From: Bacteroidota bacterium
GTDB taxonomy: Bacteria; Bacteroidota; Bacteroidia; Flavobacteriales_D; Crocinitomicaceae
Direction: 5' to 3'
Assembly (NCBI GenBank): GCA_016866415.1
Contig: VGML01000091.1
Location: 1 to 8,223 of the forward strand
DNA length: 8,223 nt
This document shows positions 1-6,579 of this stretch, in pieces. The translations under genes were made by a program, and so were the position numbers. Within the stretch, counting starts at the first letter, position 1. The number at the start of each line of letters is the position of its first letter. The notes beneath the pieces are model-generated. The model was given only the letters and a program-made list of their open reading frames with translations. It was not told the origin of the DNA and made no database searches.

Positions 1-88
1 AACCGGGGCGCAAGGACCAATTGGTTTAACTGGTCCTCAAGGGCCAGCAGGTACAACCGGGGCGCAAGGGCCGATTGGTTTAACAGGG
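1..88 (+). repeat. 54-bp direct repeat inside the collagen-like coding region
   Basis: A unit beginning AACCGGGGCGCAAGG at position 1 recurs at position 55 with only a few third-position changes over about 34 bp, after which the copies diverge. It encodes an 18-residue, six-triplet block (TGAQGPIGLTGP followed by QGPAGT). A third, more diverged version starts near 98. The array may continue to the left of the window. Confidence 0.8.
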
Positions 89-1240
89 CCAGCTGGAGCA
101 ACAGGAGCGCAAGGGCCTGCTGGTCCAGTTGGATGTACTTCTGCAAATTATGTTATAAAATCAAATGGTACTTCTGCAACATGCACAGTTGCTCCTATTT
201 TTGAGGATGCTTCGGGTAATGTTGGAATTGGTACAACGAGTCCCTCTTCAAAGTTATGCATTGATGGCGTTTCGCCGATAACCGAAATAAGAAGCGGTGG
301 ATATTTAATGCTACGCCCTACGAACAATTCGTGGGACATGCGATTGCAATCCGTGGGGCAAAGGCTTGATGTATTTTCCGGAGGAAGTTTAGCCACTCCG
401 ATAACTTCGTTTGTGGATGGTGGAAGAGTCGGGATAGGCACAACCAACCCACAAGCAAAGTTACACGTTGCCGGAAGTATTATCAACGCTTCGGGAACAG
501 GAAGAAGATTTGGTTGGAACCTACCCGAGGGAACTACAAGTGCTGCTCCAAGCACCGTGGCCTATTTTGAGGGTGATGCCCTTGCCTCTTTAGGTTTTTA
601 CGCCATCAATAATCCAAATTTCTCGGATAGGAGAATAAAAAACATACTCGGCGTTTCAAATCAAATAAAAGATGCAGAAATCCTAAGTAAAATTGAGATT
701 ACCGATTATAAGTTAATCGATACCCTCTCATTTGATAAGCGTACCATAAAAAAAGTGATAGCTCAGCAAATAGAAGAAATCTATCCCCAAGCTATTTATG
801 AGAAAACGAATTACATACCAAGTGTTTTTGCCCTTACAACCAAGTTCAAGGAAAATGAAGAAGGTTTGTTGGAAATTGAATTACAAAAAGAACATGGTTT
901 CAAAGAAGGAGATAAAATTCAACTTAATCTTTCCAACGGCACGCAGCATTTCACCACTGTAGAAAGTATTACATCGCCACAAAAATTCACAATTCAAAAA
1001 AACGATGATTTCAAAAATACAAATGAAATACTTGTATACGGAAAAGAAATAAATGATTTCAAATCAGTTGATTATGATGCGCTTACAACCTTGAATATTT
1101 CCACAACTCAGTATCTCATCAAAAAAATTAAAGAACTCGAAGAAGAAAATAGCCAACTAAAACAAACGAATAGCAAAGCAATAGATGATTTGCGTTCGGA
1201 AATAGAGAAACTGAAAGCAATTAATTTGAATAACCAATAA
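2..1240 (+). CDS. Collagen-like / tail-fibre-like surface protein with C-terminal peptidase S74 (intramolecular chaperone) domain, 5' partial
   Basis: The frame is open from the left edge, so the N-terminus lies outside; 412 residues are visible. In order they show perfect Gly-X-Y triplets (residues 2-44), GNVGIGTTSP-type repeats at about 72 and 141, and a C-terminal S74 domain starting at Ser208 in the motif SDRRIK. In endosialidase-type tail-spike chaperones this Ser and the Lys five residues later form the self-cleavage dyad, and the domain is released after helping a trimer fold. The KKVIAQQIEEIYPQA core follows, then an extra beta-rich segment (about 279-344, ending in VYGKEINDF) and a Glu/Lys-rich coiled coil from about 369. 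A stop codon at 1238-1240 is followed 11 bp later by a paralogous gene. The protein is probably secreted and homotrimeric on the cell surface. Its ligand is unknown. A phage origin of the fold is likely, but no phage genes are nearby. Confidence 0.85.
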   Translation, partial: TGAQGPIGLTGPQGPAGTTGAQGPIGLTGPAGATGAQGPAGPVGCTSANYVIKSNGTSATCTVAPIFEDASGNVGIGTTSPSSKLCIDGVSPITEIRSGGYLMLRPTNNSWDMRLQSVGQRLDVFSGGSLATPITSFVDGGRVGIGTTNPQAKLHVAGSIINASGTGRRFGWNLPEGTTSAAPSTVAYFEGDALASLGFYAINNPNFSDRRIKNILGVSNQIKDAEILSKIEITDYKLIDTLSFDKRTIKKVIAQQIEEIYPQAIYEKTNYIPSVFALTTKFKENEEGLLEIELQKEHGFKEGDKIQLNLSNGTQHFTTVESITSPQKFTIQKNDDFKNTNEILVYGKEINDFKSVDYDALTTLNISTTQYLIKKIKELEEENSQLKQTNSKAIDDLRSEIEKLKAINLNNQ

Positions 1241-1251
1241 ATCTATAAACC

Positions 1252-3975
1252 ATGAAACAATCAAAATTATTCTTGGGATTAATCGGAATCTTAGTAGGAA
1301 TCCATTCTGTCCATTCGCAATCAGTGGGAATCAACGGAAGCGGTGCAAGCGCAGATGCATCCTCAATTCTGGATTTGAGTTCGACAAGCAAGGGGTTGTT
1401 GATTCCAAGGATGAATCTCACGCAACGCAACGCTATTTCCTCGCCAGCGATAGGTTTAATGATCTACCAAACGGATAATACGCCAGGTTTCTATTACTAC
1501 AATGGTTCTGCTTGGGTTCAAGCAATAGGTCCGCAAGGACCCACCGGAGCAACTGGCCCTCAGGGTCCTGCAGGAACAAACGGAACTAATGGGATTAACG
1601 GTACCAATGGAACTGATGGAAAATCAGTATTAAATGGCACTTCAAATCCTACATCCGGTATTGGAGTAGATGGAGATTTTTTCATTAATACGTCTTCAAA
1701 TACTTTATTTGGACCGAAAGCAAGTGGTTCTTGGCCGACAGGCGTTTCTTTGGTTGGCCCAACAGGCGCTACAGGTGCAACGGGCCCAATAGGTGCAACT
1801 GGCGCCACAGGTGCAACTGGAGCAACCGGAGCCACTGGGCCTGCTGGTCCAGCGCCATCTGGCACTGGAATTGTTACAGTCAATAATGGTACTTTACAAA
1901 GTCCTGGTAATTTAAGTGGGGATATTTCAAGTTCTGGGCTCACCACAACATATGGTAATGTCGTGCCTGCTTCGAAAGGAGGAGCCGGTACAGTAAATGG
2001 GATAATGAAAGCCAATGGCAGCGGCACAGTTAGTGCAGCAACTGCTGGCACTGATTACCAAGCCCCAATGAGTGCCGGGACAGGGATAAGTATTTCTTCA
2101 AATACAATTACCAATACAGCGCCGGATCAAACAGTTACTTTATCTAATGGAACAGGTATATCGGTTAGTGGAACGTATCCAAATTTTACAATAACCAATT
2201 CGAGTCCTTCAAGTGGTGGAACCATAACAAGCATTACAGCTGGAACGGGATTAAGTGGGGGTACTATAACTACTTCAGGTACTATTTCAATGCCAAACAC
2301 AGGTACAGCCGGAACATACGGTTCAGCAACTCAAGTACCTGTTTTCACTACAGATGCTCAAGGTAGAGTGACAGCTGTTACAAACACAACAATTACAGGA
2401 GTTGCTCCATCAGCGGGTAGTTCAAACTACATCCAAAATGGAACAGCTGCTCAAACGGCTAATTTTAATATTTCTGGAAACGGTACCATTGGAGGGCGAT
2501 TAATTTTAACTGGTGGTACAATTTCAACTGCAGCAATGACCGGAACAAGTGATTTAGGACTATATTCATTGTCCAATGGCAGTTGGATACGTATGGTTAC
2601 AAATCAGGCTCCCATTAAGTTTTTTAGTGATGCTAACGTCAGCAACATAGGTTCGACACCAAATTTTACAATTGAATCAAACGGTAATGTGGGAGTTGGT
2701 ACAAATTCTCCGAACTGGAAGTTCGATGTTTCGCAAGGCACAATGGGAAATATAAATTATGCTGGTAATGCAGGTTTAAACCTATGGATGGCTAATGGTA
2801 CTCAAGCTGCTCCCACTGATGTTACGGCCGATGGAACAACTATTGGTAATATAAATTTAGGTTATCGAATTGGTGGTTCTTTCGCAAATTTTGCAAGAAT
2901 TCGATCATCAATAGATGGCACTGCAAGTAGTTCATCCGATGCACCTGCGAATTTGACTTTTTGGACAACAGCCGATGGGAGCGGCACAGTTTCCGAACGC
3001 ATGAGAATATCAGCAAGCGGTAATGTAGGTATTGGCACAACTTCTCCTGCATTTAAATTAGATGTAGAAGGTGATGTGGAATTTGGGTCGGGAACAAGTA
3101 ATTTGGAGTTTATAAAAAGCGGTTCAGCATTTATTATTCAGCATCACGACCCTTCAGTAGCTTTTAATAATTTATCCTTGTGCCCTTCGGGCGGTAGAGT
3201 TGGTATAGGAACTACATCTCCGATTGCACCATTGCATGTTGAATCTCAATCTTCAGCAACCTATGGTAATTTTACATATTATGCGTTTCAAATGAATGGA
3301 GGAGGCGGCTCTTGTTGTGCAGGAACACTTCACAATGTATCCATTCATGCATCTGGTAGAATGTTAGCATCTGAATTTGATGCCTTTTCCGATAGCAGAA
3401 TTAAAAATATAGAAGGAGTTTCGAATGGCTCAACTGATTTAAACACACTGATGGGACTTCAAATCACGGACTACAGAATGAAGGATAAACTAAAGGACAA
3501 TAAACCTTATAAAAAAGTAATTGCCCAACAAGTGAATATGGTGTATCCTCAAGCAGTTTCTTTTACCACAGAGGTAATACCAGATATATACAAAATGGCT
3601 GTAATTAATAATGGCATCGTAAAAATGAACAATAATTTCAAGGTAGGTGAAAACGTCAAATTAATTTTAGAGGAAAAAGAAGGGATTTTCGAAATTATTT
3701 ACGCTGACGAGAATCAATTTAAAATCAATGAATCACTATCCGGAGATGTTTTTGTTTATGGAAGAAGAGTTGATGACTTCCACACGGTAGATTATGAAGC
3801 TCTATCAACCTTAAATATTTCTGCTACGCAAGAACTTTATCGCATTATCCAAAGACAGCAAGCCGAAATTGATGGTTTAAAATCAGAGAAAATGAAATCT
3901 ACTTCCGACATTGATAAACTGAAAGCGGAGATTGAATGGATTAAAGCATCATTACCTAAAGCAGATAAGAATTGA
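1252..3975 (+). CDS. Secreted collagen-like / tail-fibre-like protein with C-terminal peptidase S74 domain
   Basis: Complete 907-residue protein. A signal peptide (1-22, likely cut at VHS/Q) is followed by a head common in Bacteroidota secreted proteins (about 23-90: SSILDLSSTSKGLLIPRM, then AISSPAIGLMIYQT). Gly-X-Y tracts lie at 93-123 and 169-200, separated by a GDFFIN...LFGPK insert. A long Gly/Ser/Thr-rich fibre region follows, including a tail-fibre phrase (TYGSATQVPVFTTDAQGRVT) and GNVGVGTNSP-like repeats at 478, 590 and 648. The S74 chaperone domain begins at Ser713 in SDSRIK, with the KKVIAQQ core at 754, an inserted beta segment (about 782-832), FVYGRRVDDFHTVDYEALSTLN, and a terminal coiled coil (about 862-900). 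By family knowledge the domain trimerises the fibre and then cuts itself off before Ser713. The ATG is supported by the signal peptide directly after it. It is a paralogue of the gene upstream, 11 bp away, and probably cotranscribed. Ligand or host target cannot be read from the sequence. Confidence 0.9.
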   Translation: MKQSKLFLGLIGILVGIHSVHSQSVGINGSGASADASSILDLSSTSKGLLIPRMNLTQRNAISSPAIGLMIYQTDNTPGFYYYNGSAWVQAIGPQGPTGATGPQGPAGTNGTNGINGTNGTDGKSVLNGTSNPTSGIGVDGDFFINTSSNTLFGPKASGSWPTGVSLVGPTGATGATGPIGATGATGATGATGATGPAGPAPSGTGIVTVNNGTLQSPGNLSGDISSSGLTTTYGNVVPASKGGAGTVNGIMKANGSGTVSAATAGTDYQAPMSAGTGISISSNTITNTAPDQTVTLSNGTGISVSGTYPNFTITNSSPSSGGTITSITAGTGLSGGTITTSGTISMPNTGTAGTYGSATQVPVFTTDAQGRVTAVTNTTITGVAPSAGSSNYIQNGTAAQTANFNISGNGTIGGRLILTGGTISTAAMTGTSDLGLYSLSNGSWIRMVTNQAPIKFFSDANVSNIGSTPNFTIESNGNVGVGTNSPNWKFDVSQGTMGNINYAGNAGLNLWMANGTQAAPTDVTADGTTIGNINLGYRIGGSFANFARIRSSIDGTASSSSDAPANLTFWTTADGSGTVSERMRISASGNVGIGTTSPAFKLDVEGDVEFGSGTSNLEFIKSGSAFIIQHHDPSVAFNNLSLCPSGGRVGIGTTSPIAPLHVESQSSATYGNFTYYAFQMNGGGGSCCAGTLHNVSIHASGRMLASEFDAFSDSRIKNIEGVSNGSTDLNTLMGLQITDYRMKDKLKDNKPYKKVIAQQVNMVYPQAVSFTTEVIPDIYKMAVINNGIVKMNNNFKVGENVKLILEEKEGIFEIIYADENQFKINESLSGDVFVYGRRVDDFHTVDYEALSTLNISATQELYRIIQRQQAEIDGLKSEKMKSTSDIDKLKAEIEWIKASLPKADKN
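1756..1851 (+). repeat. 9-bp tandem repeat encoding Gly-Ala-Thr triplets
   Basis: The bases encode residues 169-200, a run of GAT triplets interrupted by GPT, GPI and GPA. The codons for Ala and Thr vary (gcaact, gccaca, gcaacc), so the DNA repeat is imperfect while the protein repeat is exact. This suggests selection on the triple-helix-like protein rather than very recent slippage. Confidence 0.75.
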
Positions 3976-4045
3976 GTCACGAAAGTGTTCGGGATAAGAG
4001 TTAGTGTTCATTGGAAATACCAAATCGACTTAGTAAACAATTAAA

Positions 4046-4063
4046 AACGAGTATTAACGAGTA
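4046..4063 (+). repeat. Two AACGAGTA direct repeats upstream of the OmpH-like gene
   Basis: AACGAGTA occurs at 4046-4053 and again at 4056-4063, 10 bp apart start to start (one helical turn), ending 10 bp before the ATG at 4074. The spacing suits a protein-binding site or a translation leader element, but two 8-mers in AT-rich DNA may be chance. I see no clear TAnnTTTG promoter element and no strong terminator in the 98-bp gap 3976-4073. Confidence 0.3.
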
Positions 4064-4073
4064 AAATAAAAAA

Positions 4074-4592
4074 ATGTCAAAAAACATCCTCACACTTATC
4101 ATAATCTTATTTTCACTAAACACTTTCTCCCAAAAGAAAACAGAAACCAAACCAGCTTCCTGCCAAATAGCTACTATCCAACGTGATTCGGTGTTGGTGA
4201 AGTTGAAAGAGTATCCTACGCAAGTAAAAATGCTCGAGGCCTACCAAAAGCAGTTGCAATCGGAGTATGATTTCAAGAAGTTGGAGTTGGACACGAAAGT
4301 GAAAAATTACCAGGATAATGAAAAAGCCTACACTGATGCGCAAAAGCAAGAGAAAGTGCAAGAACTTCAAACCTTGGATAATGACTTGAAAAAGTTCAGC
4401 CAAGAAGCCGAACAAAAGCTTTTGAAAAAAGAACAAGAATTACTTCAACCCATGAACGATAAAATCAATAAAGCGATTGAAGCGGTTGCCACCAAACAAG
4501 GATATGCGCAGATTATGGATCGTAAAACAGTTTATTTTTCACTCGCAGTTTGTGATGCCACGAAACTAGTTATCGAAGAAGCGAATAAATAA
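4074..4592 (+). CDS. OmpH/Skp-family periplasmic chaperone
   Basis: 172 residues, the usual size for the family. A hydrophobic signal peptide (1-19, ending NTFS/Q) is followed by a short Lys/Thr linker, a beta-strand segment CQIATIQRDSVLVKLKEYP (30-48) matching the conserved start of the Skp fold, a long Lys/Glu/Gln-rich alpha-helical hairpin (about 50-145), and a closing strand region GYAQIMDRKTVYFS (143-156). Skp-type proteins are trimeric holdases with tentacle-like helices that carry unfolded outer-membrane proteins across the periplasm. The gene follows two fibre genes and ends 6 bp before a T9SS cargo gene, so it is probably cotranscribed with the latter. Two cysteines (30 and 160) flank the helical arms and could form a disulfide in the beta body; that is inference. 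It is probably an accessory paralogue, because the usual bamA neighbour is absent. Confidence 0.88.
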   Translation: MSKNILTLIIILFSLNTFSQKKTETKPASCQIATIQRDSVLVKLKEYPTQVKMLEAYQKQLQSEYDFKKLELDTKVKNYQDNEKAYTDAQKQEKVQELQTLDNDLKKFSQEAEQKLLKKEQELLQPMNDKINKAIEAVATKQGYAQIMDRKTVYFSLAVCDATKLVIEEANK

Positions 4593-4598
4593 AGAATT

Positions 4599-6098
4599 AT
4601 GAATACAAAAAGAATCTCTTTCGTTTTAAGTTCGATATTGCTTTTTAGCATACACATGAGTCTTTTGGGACAAACAAGTATTGTTTTAACGGGTTCTGAT
4701 TTGAGGTTAGTTTCTGATGAGAATACAAAACTTGTTCTTTCGGATGTCAATTTGGTAAACAATTCTCACGTTGACGTGATTTCAGGAAATCCAGAGCTAG
4801 TTTATACCGGAACTAACCCTACTAGCGTTAGTGGTAATATCGCAACCAATTTAAATAAACTGACAATCAATAATGTGGCAGGATTAGATTTAGCAAATTC
4901 GATTACTGTTACAAATGAATTAAAACTGACAAGTGGTCATTTAAAATTGGGAGATAAAAATCTTACGCTCGGTCCTTCCGCAACTATTGGAGGAACTCCA
5001 GGCGCTAGCAATATGATCGTGGCTTCAGGGAATGGACAGCTCCGTAAAAGATTTGCATCAGGAACCTACACAACGAGCAATTCACCCGCTCCATTTACTT
5101 TCCCAGTTGGAACAACTACTGGAGGTAATGAATATACGCCAGTAACATTGGATTTCAACTCTGGAAGTTTTGATGCTCAAGCCTATGTTGGAATTCGAGT
5201 TGTTGATCAACGTTCGACTTTTATGAATAGTGCTATCACCACGAATTACCTAAATCGTAATTGGATTATAGAACCAAGTGGAATTACATCACCGAATTAT
5301 AATATTGATTTGCACTATGTTCAAGCCGACTGGATTGGAACATCTGCAGGAGAAGAAGCTATGATTCCAATCAAATATAGCACTCACACTGGAACAGGGA
5401 TGTGGTATCAACCGGAATCAGGTGGTTTTTCAAATGCAACTGAAGTTGGAAGTGGACAAGCTAATAGTGCTGCAAACATTCTAAATTGGGAATCTGTCAC
5501 TTCTTTTAGTCAATTCGGTGGTGCAGAAGGAAATAACCAACCCCTGCCTGTTGAACTTGTTTCGTTTAATGGAGTTTGTGAAAAAGGAATTATAAGTTTA
5601 AGCTGGCAGACAGCTTCTGAGTTCAATAGCTCGCATTTTGATGTAGAGAAATCTAGAGATGGTGAGAACTGGCAGTTATTGGCTACCTTACCATCTGCAG
5701 GTACATCAAACGAGTTGATTACGTATCAATGTACAGATCAAAATGGAACAGAAGGAAACAACTACTTCCGTTTGCGTCAAGTAGATATCGACGGAGCAGA
5801 AAAATTGTATGATCCAATCAATGTTTCTTGCTCGGAAGTTACTGCGGCTTATTTCTCCAGTTTTCCGAATCCTTCAGGAAATTCTTTTCAAGTGGTTTTG
5901 AAAAACAAAGAACTTATCGGAACATGCAAATTTCATATCGTAGATGCAACTGGAAAGGTTGTTGAAAACAGGGAATTAGAAGTAAAAGATGGGATTAATA
6001 TGTATGTTATCAACCAAGAATTAACTCCAGGAATTTATTTCTTGAACATTTCAAACGGCTCTAAATCAACTCCGGTGTTGCGGCATGCGGTGAAGTGA
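4599..6098 (+). CDS. T9SS type A sorting domain-containing secreted protein
   Basis: 499 residues. A signal peptide (1-24, cut at LLG/Q) leads to a beta-strand-rich region with Asn-rich repeats (NLNKLTINN near 85 and ITVTNELKLTSGHLKLGDKNLTL near 102-124), common in Bacteroidota surface proteins and suggestive of a beta-helix or adhesin fold. From 315 comes PLPVELVSFNG...LSWQTASE...FDVEKSRDG...YFRLRQVDIDG, the fibronectin-III-like module that typically precedes the sorting tail. The last 78 residues, from FPNPSGNSF (422) to VLRHAVK, form the T9SS type A signal (about 420-499) with GxxV, GIYFLNI and terminal basic residues. It is exported by Sec and then by the type IX system, and is likely anchored or released at the cell surface. 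No catalytic motif is visible. It starts 6 bp after the OmpH-like gene, implying one transcript. Confidence 0.9.
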   Translation: MNTKRISFVLSSILLFSIHMSLLGQTSIVLTGSDLRLVSDENTKLVLSDVNLVNNSHVDVISGNPELVYTGTNPTSVSGNIATNLNKLTINNVAGLDLANSITVTNELKLTSGHLKLGDKNLTLGPSATIGGTPGASNMIVASGNGQLRKRFASGTYTTSNSPAPFTFPVGTTTGGNEYTPVTLDFNSGSFDAQAYVGIRVVDQRSTFMNSAITTNYLNRNWIIEPSGITSPNYNIDLHYVQADWIGTSAGEEAMIPIKYSTHTGTGMWYQPESGGFSNATEVGSGQANSAANILNWESVTSFSQFGGAEGNNQPLPVELVSFNGVCEKGIISLSWQTASEFNSSHFDVEKSRDGENWQLLATLPSAGTSNELITYQCTDQNGTEGNNYFRLRQVDIDGAEKLYDPINVSCSEVTAAYFSSFPNPSGNSFQVVLKNKELIGTCKFHIVDATGKVVENRELEVKDGINMYVINQELTPGIYFLNISNGSKSTPVLRHAVK

Positions 6099-6130
6099 GA
6101 TTGAGGGTTGAGGTTTGAGACTAAGGGTTG

Positions 6131-6148
6131 TCCCGATAGCTATCGGGA
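6131..6148. repeat. Perfect 18-bp palindrome, copy 1
   Basis: TCCCGATAGCTATCGGGA equals its own reverse complement. It lies 32 bp after the T9SS gene stop and is framed by GGGTTG and TTGAGGG heptads. In RNA it could fold into a 7-bp stem with a 4-base loop, but there is no following T-tract, so I do not call it an intrinsic terminator. It may still protect or punctuate the 3' end of the transcript. Confidence 0.85.
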
Positions 6149-6202
6149 TTGAGGGTTGAGGGTTGAGACTGAGGGTTAATAATAAGGTTTGAGAAGGGAG
6201 AG

Positions 6203-6229
6203 TTTATGCTTCGGCAGGCTCAGCATAAA
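6203..6229. repeat. Inverted repeat with 8-bp stem and 11-base loop
   Basis: TTTATGCT (6203-6210) pairs exactly with AGCATAAA (6222-6229) around the loop TCGGCAGGCTC. The arms and loop differ from the two TCCCGAT palindromes on either side. The CTTCGGCAGGCTCAGC core resembles short dispersed repeats I recall from other Bacteroidota genomes, but that is from memory and unverified. The only nearby T-rich stretch is the left arm itself, so its role as a terminator is doubtful. Confidence 0.75.
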
Positions 6230-6270
6230 GATTGAGGGTTGAGATTGAGAGTTGAGGGTTTAGGGTTGAG

Positions 6271-6288
6271 TCCCGATAGCCATCGGGA
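6271..6288. repeat. Near-palindrome, copy 2 of the TCCCGAT element
   Basis: TCCCGATAGCCATCGGGA is identical to the element at 6131-6148 except for T to C at its eleventh base. This leaves a 7-bp stem (TCCCGAT / ATCGGGA) around AGCC. It directly follows the heptad TTGAG, as copy 1 follows GGTTG, so both copies sit in the same sequence context. Confidence 0.85.
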
Positions 6289-6308
6289 TGAAAGAGGAGA
6301 GATGATTA

Positions 6309-6340
6309 GCGGATTGCGGATTGCGGATTGCGGATTGCGG
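6309..6340 (+). repeat. GCGGATT tandem repeat, 4.6 exact copies
   Basis: Four perfect GCGGATT units (6309-6336) are followed by a partial GCGG (6337-6340). The period is 7 bp, as in the GAGGGTT-type region just upstream, but the unit sequence differs. Exact identity between units points to recent slippage or selection. It ends 24 bp before the convergent minus-strand remnant. Confidence 0.9.
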
Positions 6341-6363
6341 TGAAATAATCCAACCTCTGCACA

Positions 6364-6579
6364 CTAAAATTTTTCTACTTCGCGTAAGCGCAATTCCACA
6401 AGGGAAGCACCAACCCTGCCAAAGCTCAACTGATCGTCGTGAAGGGTAAATCCCTTTCTGCCTTTAAGTAAATTGCGGATCTCCTGTCGGAGAATTTCTG
6501 CGCCAATGCCATGAAAACGCGTTTTCTTGTCGTTCTTAGTAATAGAGGGATCTAGTGAAAAAACCTTCCATTTCATCAA
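6364..6579 (-). pseudogene. Remnant of an Smr-domain protein (possibly MutS2 C-terminus)
   Basis: The frame reads up to 71 residues, but only the part from about 6522 down to the stop at 6364 looks like protein homology. It resembles the second half of an Smr domain: FHGIGAEILRQEIRNLL matches the HGxGxGxLRxxIxxxL segment, and a FGRVGASLVEL ending matches the glycine-rich turn and final strand of MutS2/Smr proteins. The third Gly of HGxGxG is Glu here. The first half of the domain and, for MutS2, the ATPase and clamp regions are missing. The possible start codons (TTG or ATG near 6574-6579) lie inside the thioredoxin-like gene in another frame and are unlikely to be native. I read it as a 5'-truncated fragment left after a rearrangement. 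A small functional Smr-like protein cannot be excluded. The family call is by eye. Confidence 0.5.

Larger units (their letters stand above)
6097..6270 (+). repeat. Degenerate heptad (GAGGGTT-type) repeat region
   Basis: Purine-rich 7-mers, consensus GAGGGTT with variants GAGGTTT, GAGACTA, GAGAGTT and TAGGGTT, run in three blocks (6097-6130, 6149-6177 and 6230-6270). Successive GA steps are 6 or 7 bp apart. The blocks start inside the stop codon of the T9SS gene and are separated by inverted repeats. No reading frame or RNA gene is recognisable here. Confidence 0.8.

Noticed and set aside
148..555. Minus-strand open frame opposite the first fibre gene
   Set aside because: It mirrors the GNVGIGTT repeats (VVPIPTLP) and has no start context or independent protein features.
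1560..2051. Long minus-strand open frame opposite the collagen-like region, rich in PVAPVAP
   Set aside because: It is the antisense reading of GAT/GPT triplet codons; the plus strand has a signal peptide and clear domains.
1..3975. Prophage tail region
   Set aside because: Only the fibre-like proteins suggest a phage; the complete one has a Sec signal peptide and the neighbours are cellular envelope and tRNA modification genes.
4116..4436. Hydrophobic minus-strand frame opposite the OmpH-like gene
   Set aside because: The Leu/Phe richness is simply the complement of Lys/Glu/Gln codons in the coiled coil.
6131..6148. Palindrome as a rho-independent terminator for the T9SS gene
   Set aside because: No T-tract follows on either strand, and it has a close relative 140 bp away, which fits a dispersed repeat better.
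6097..6340. Possible CRISPR array
   Set aside because: Repeats are 7 bp and contiguous, without unique spacers of 25-40 bp and with no cas gene.
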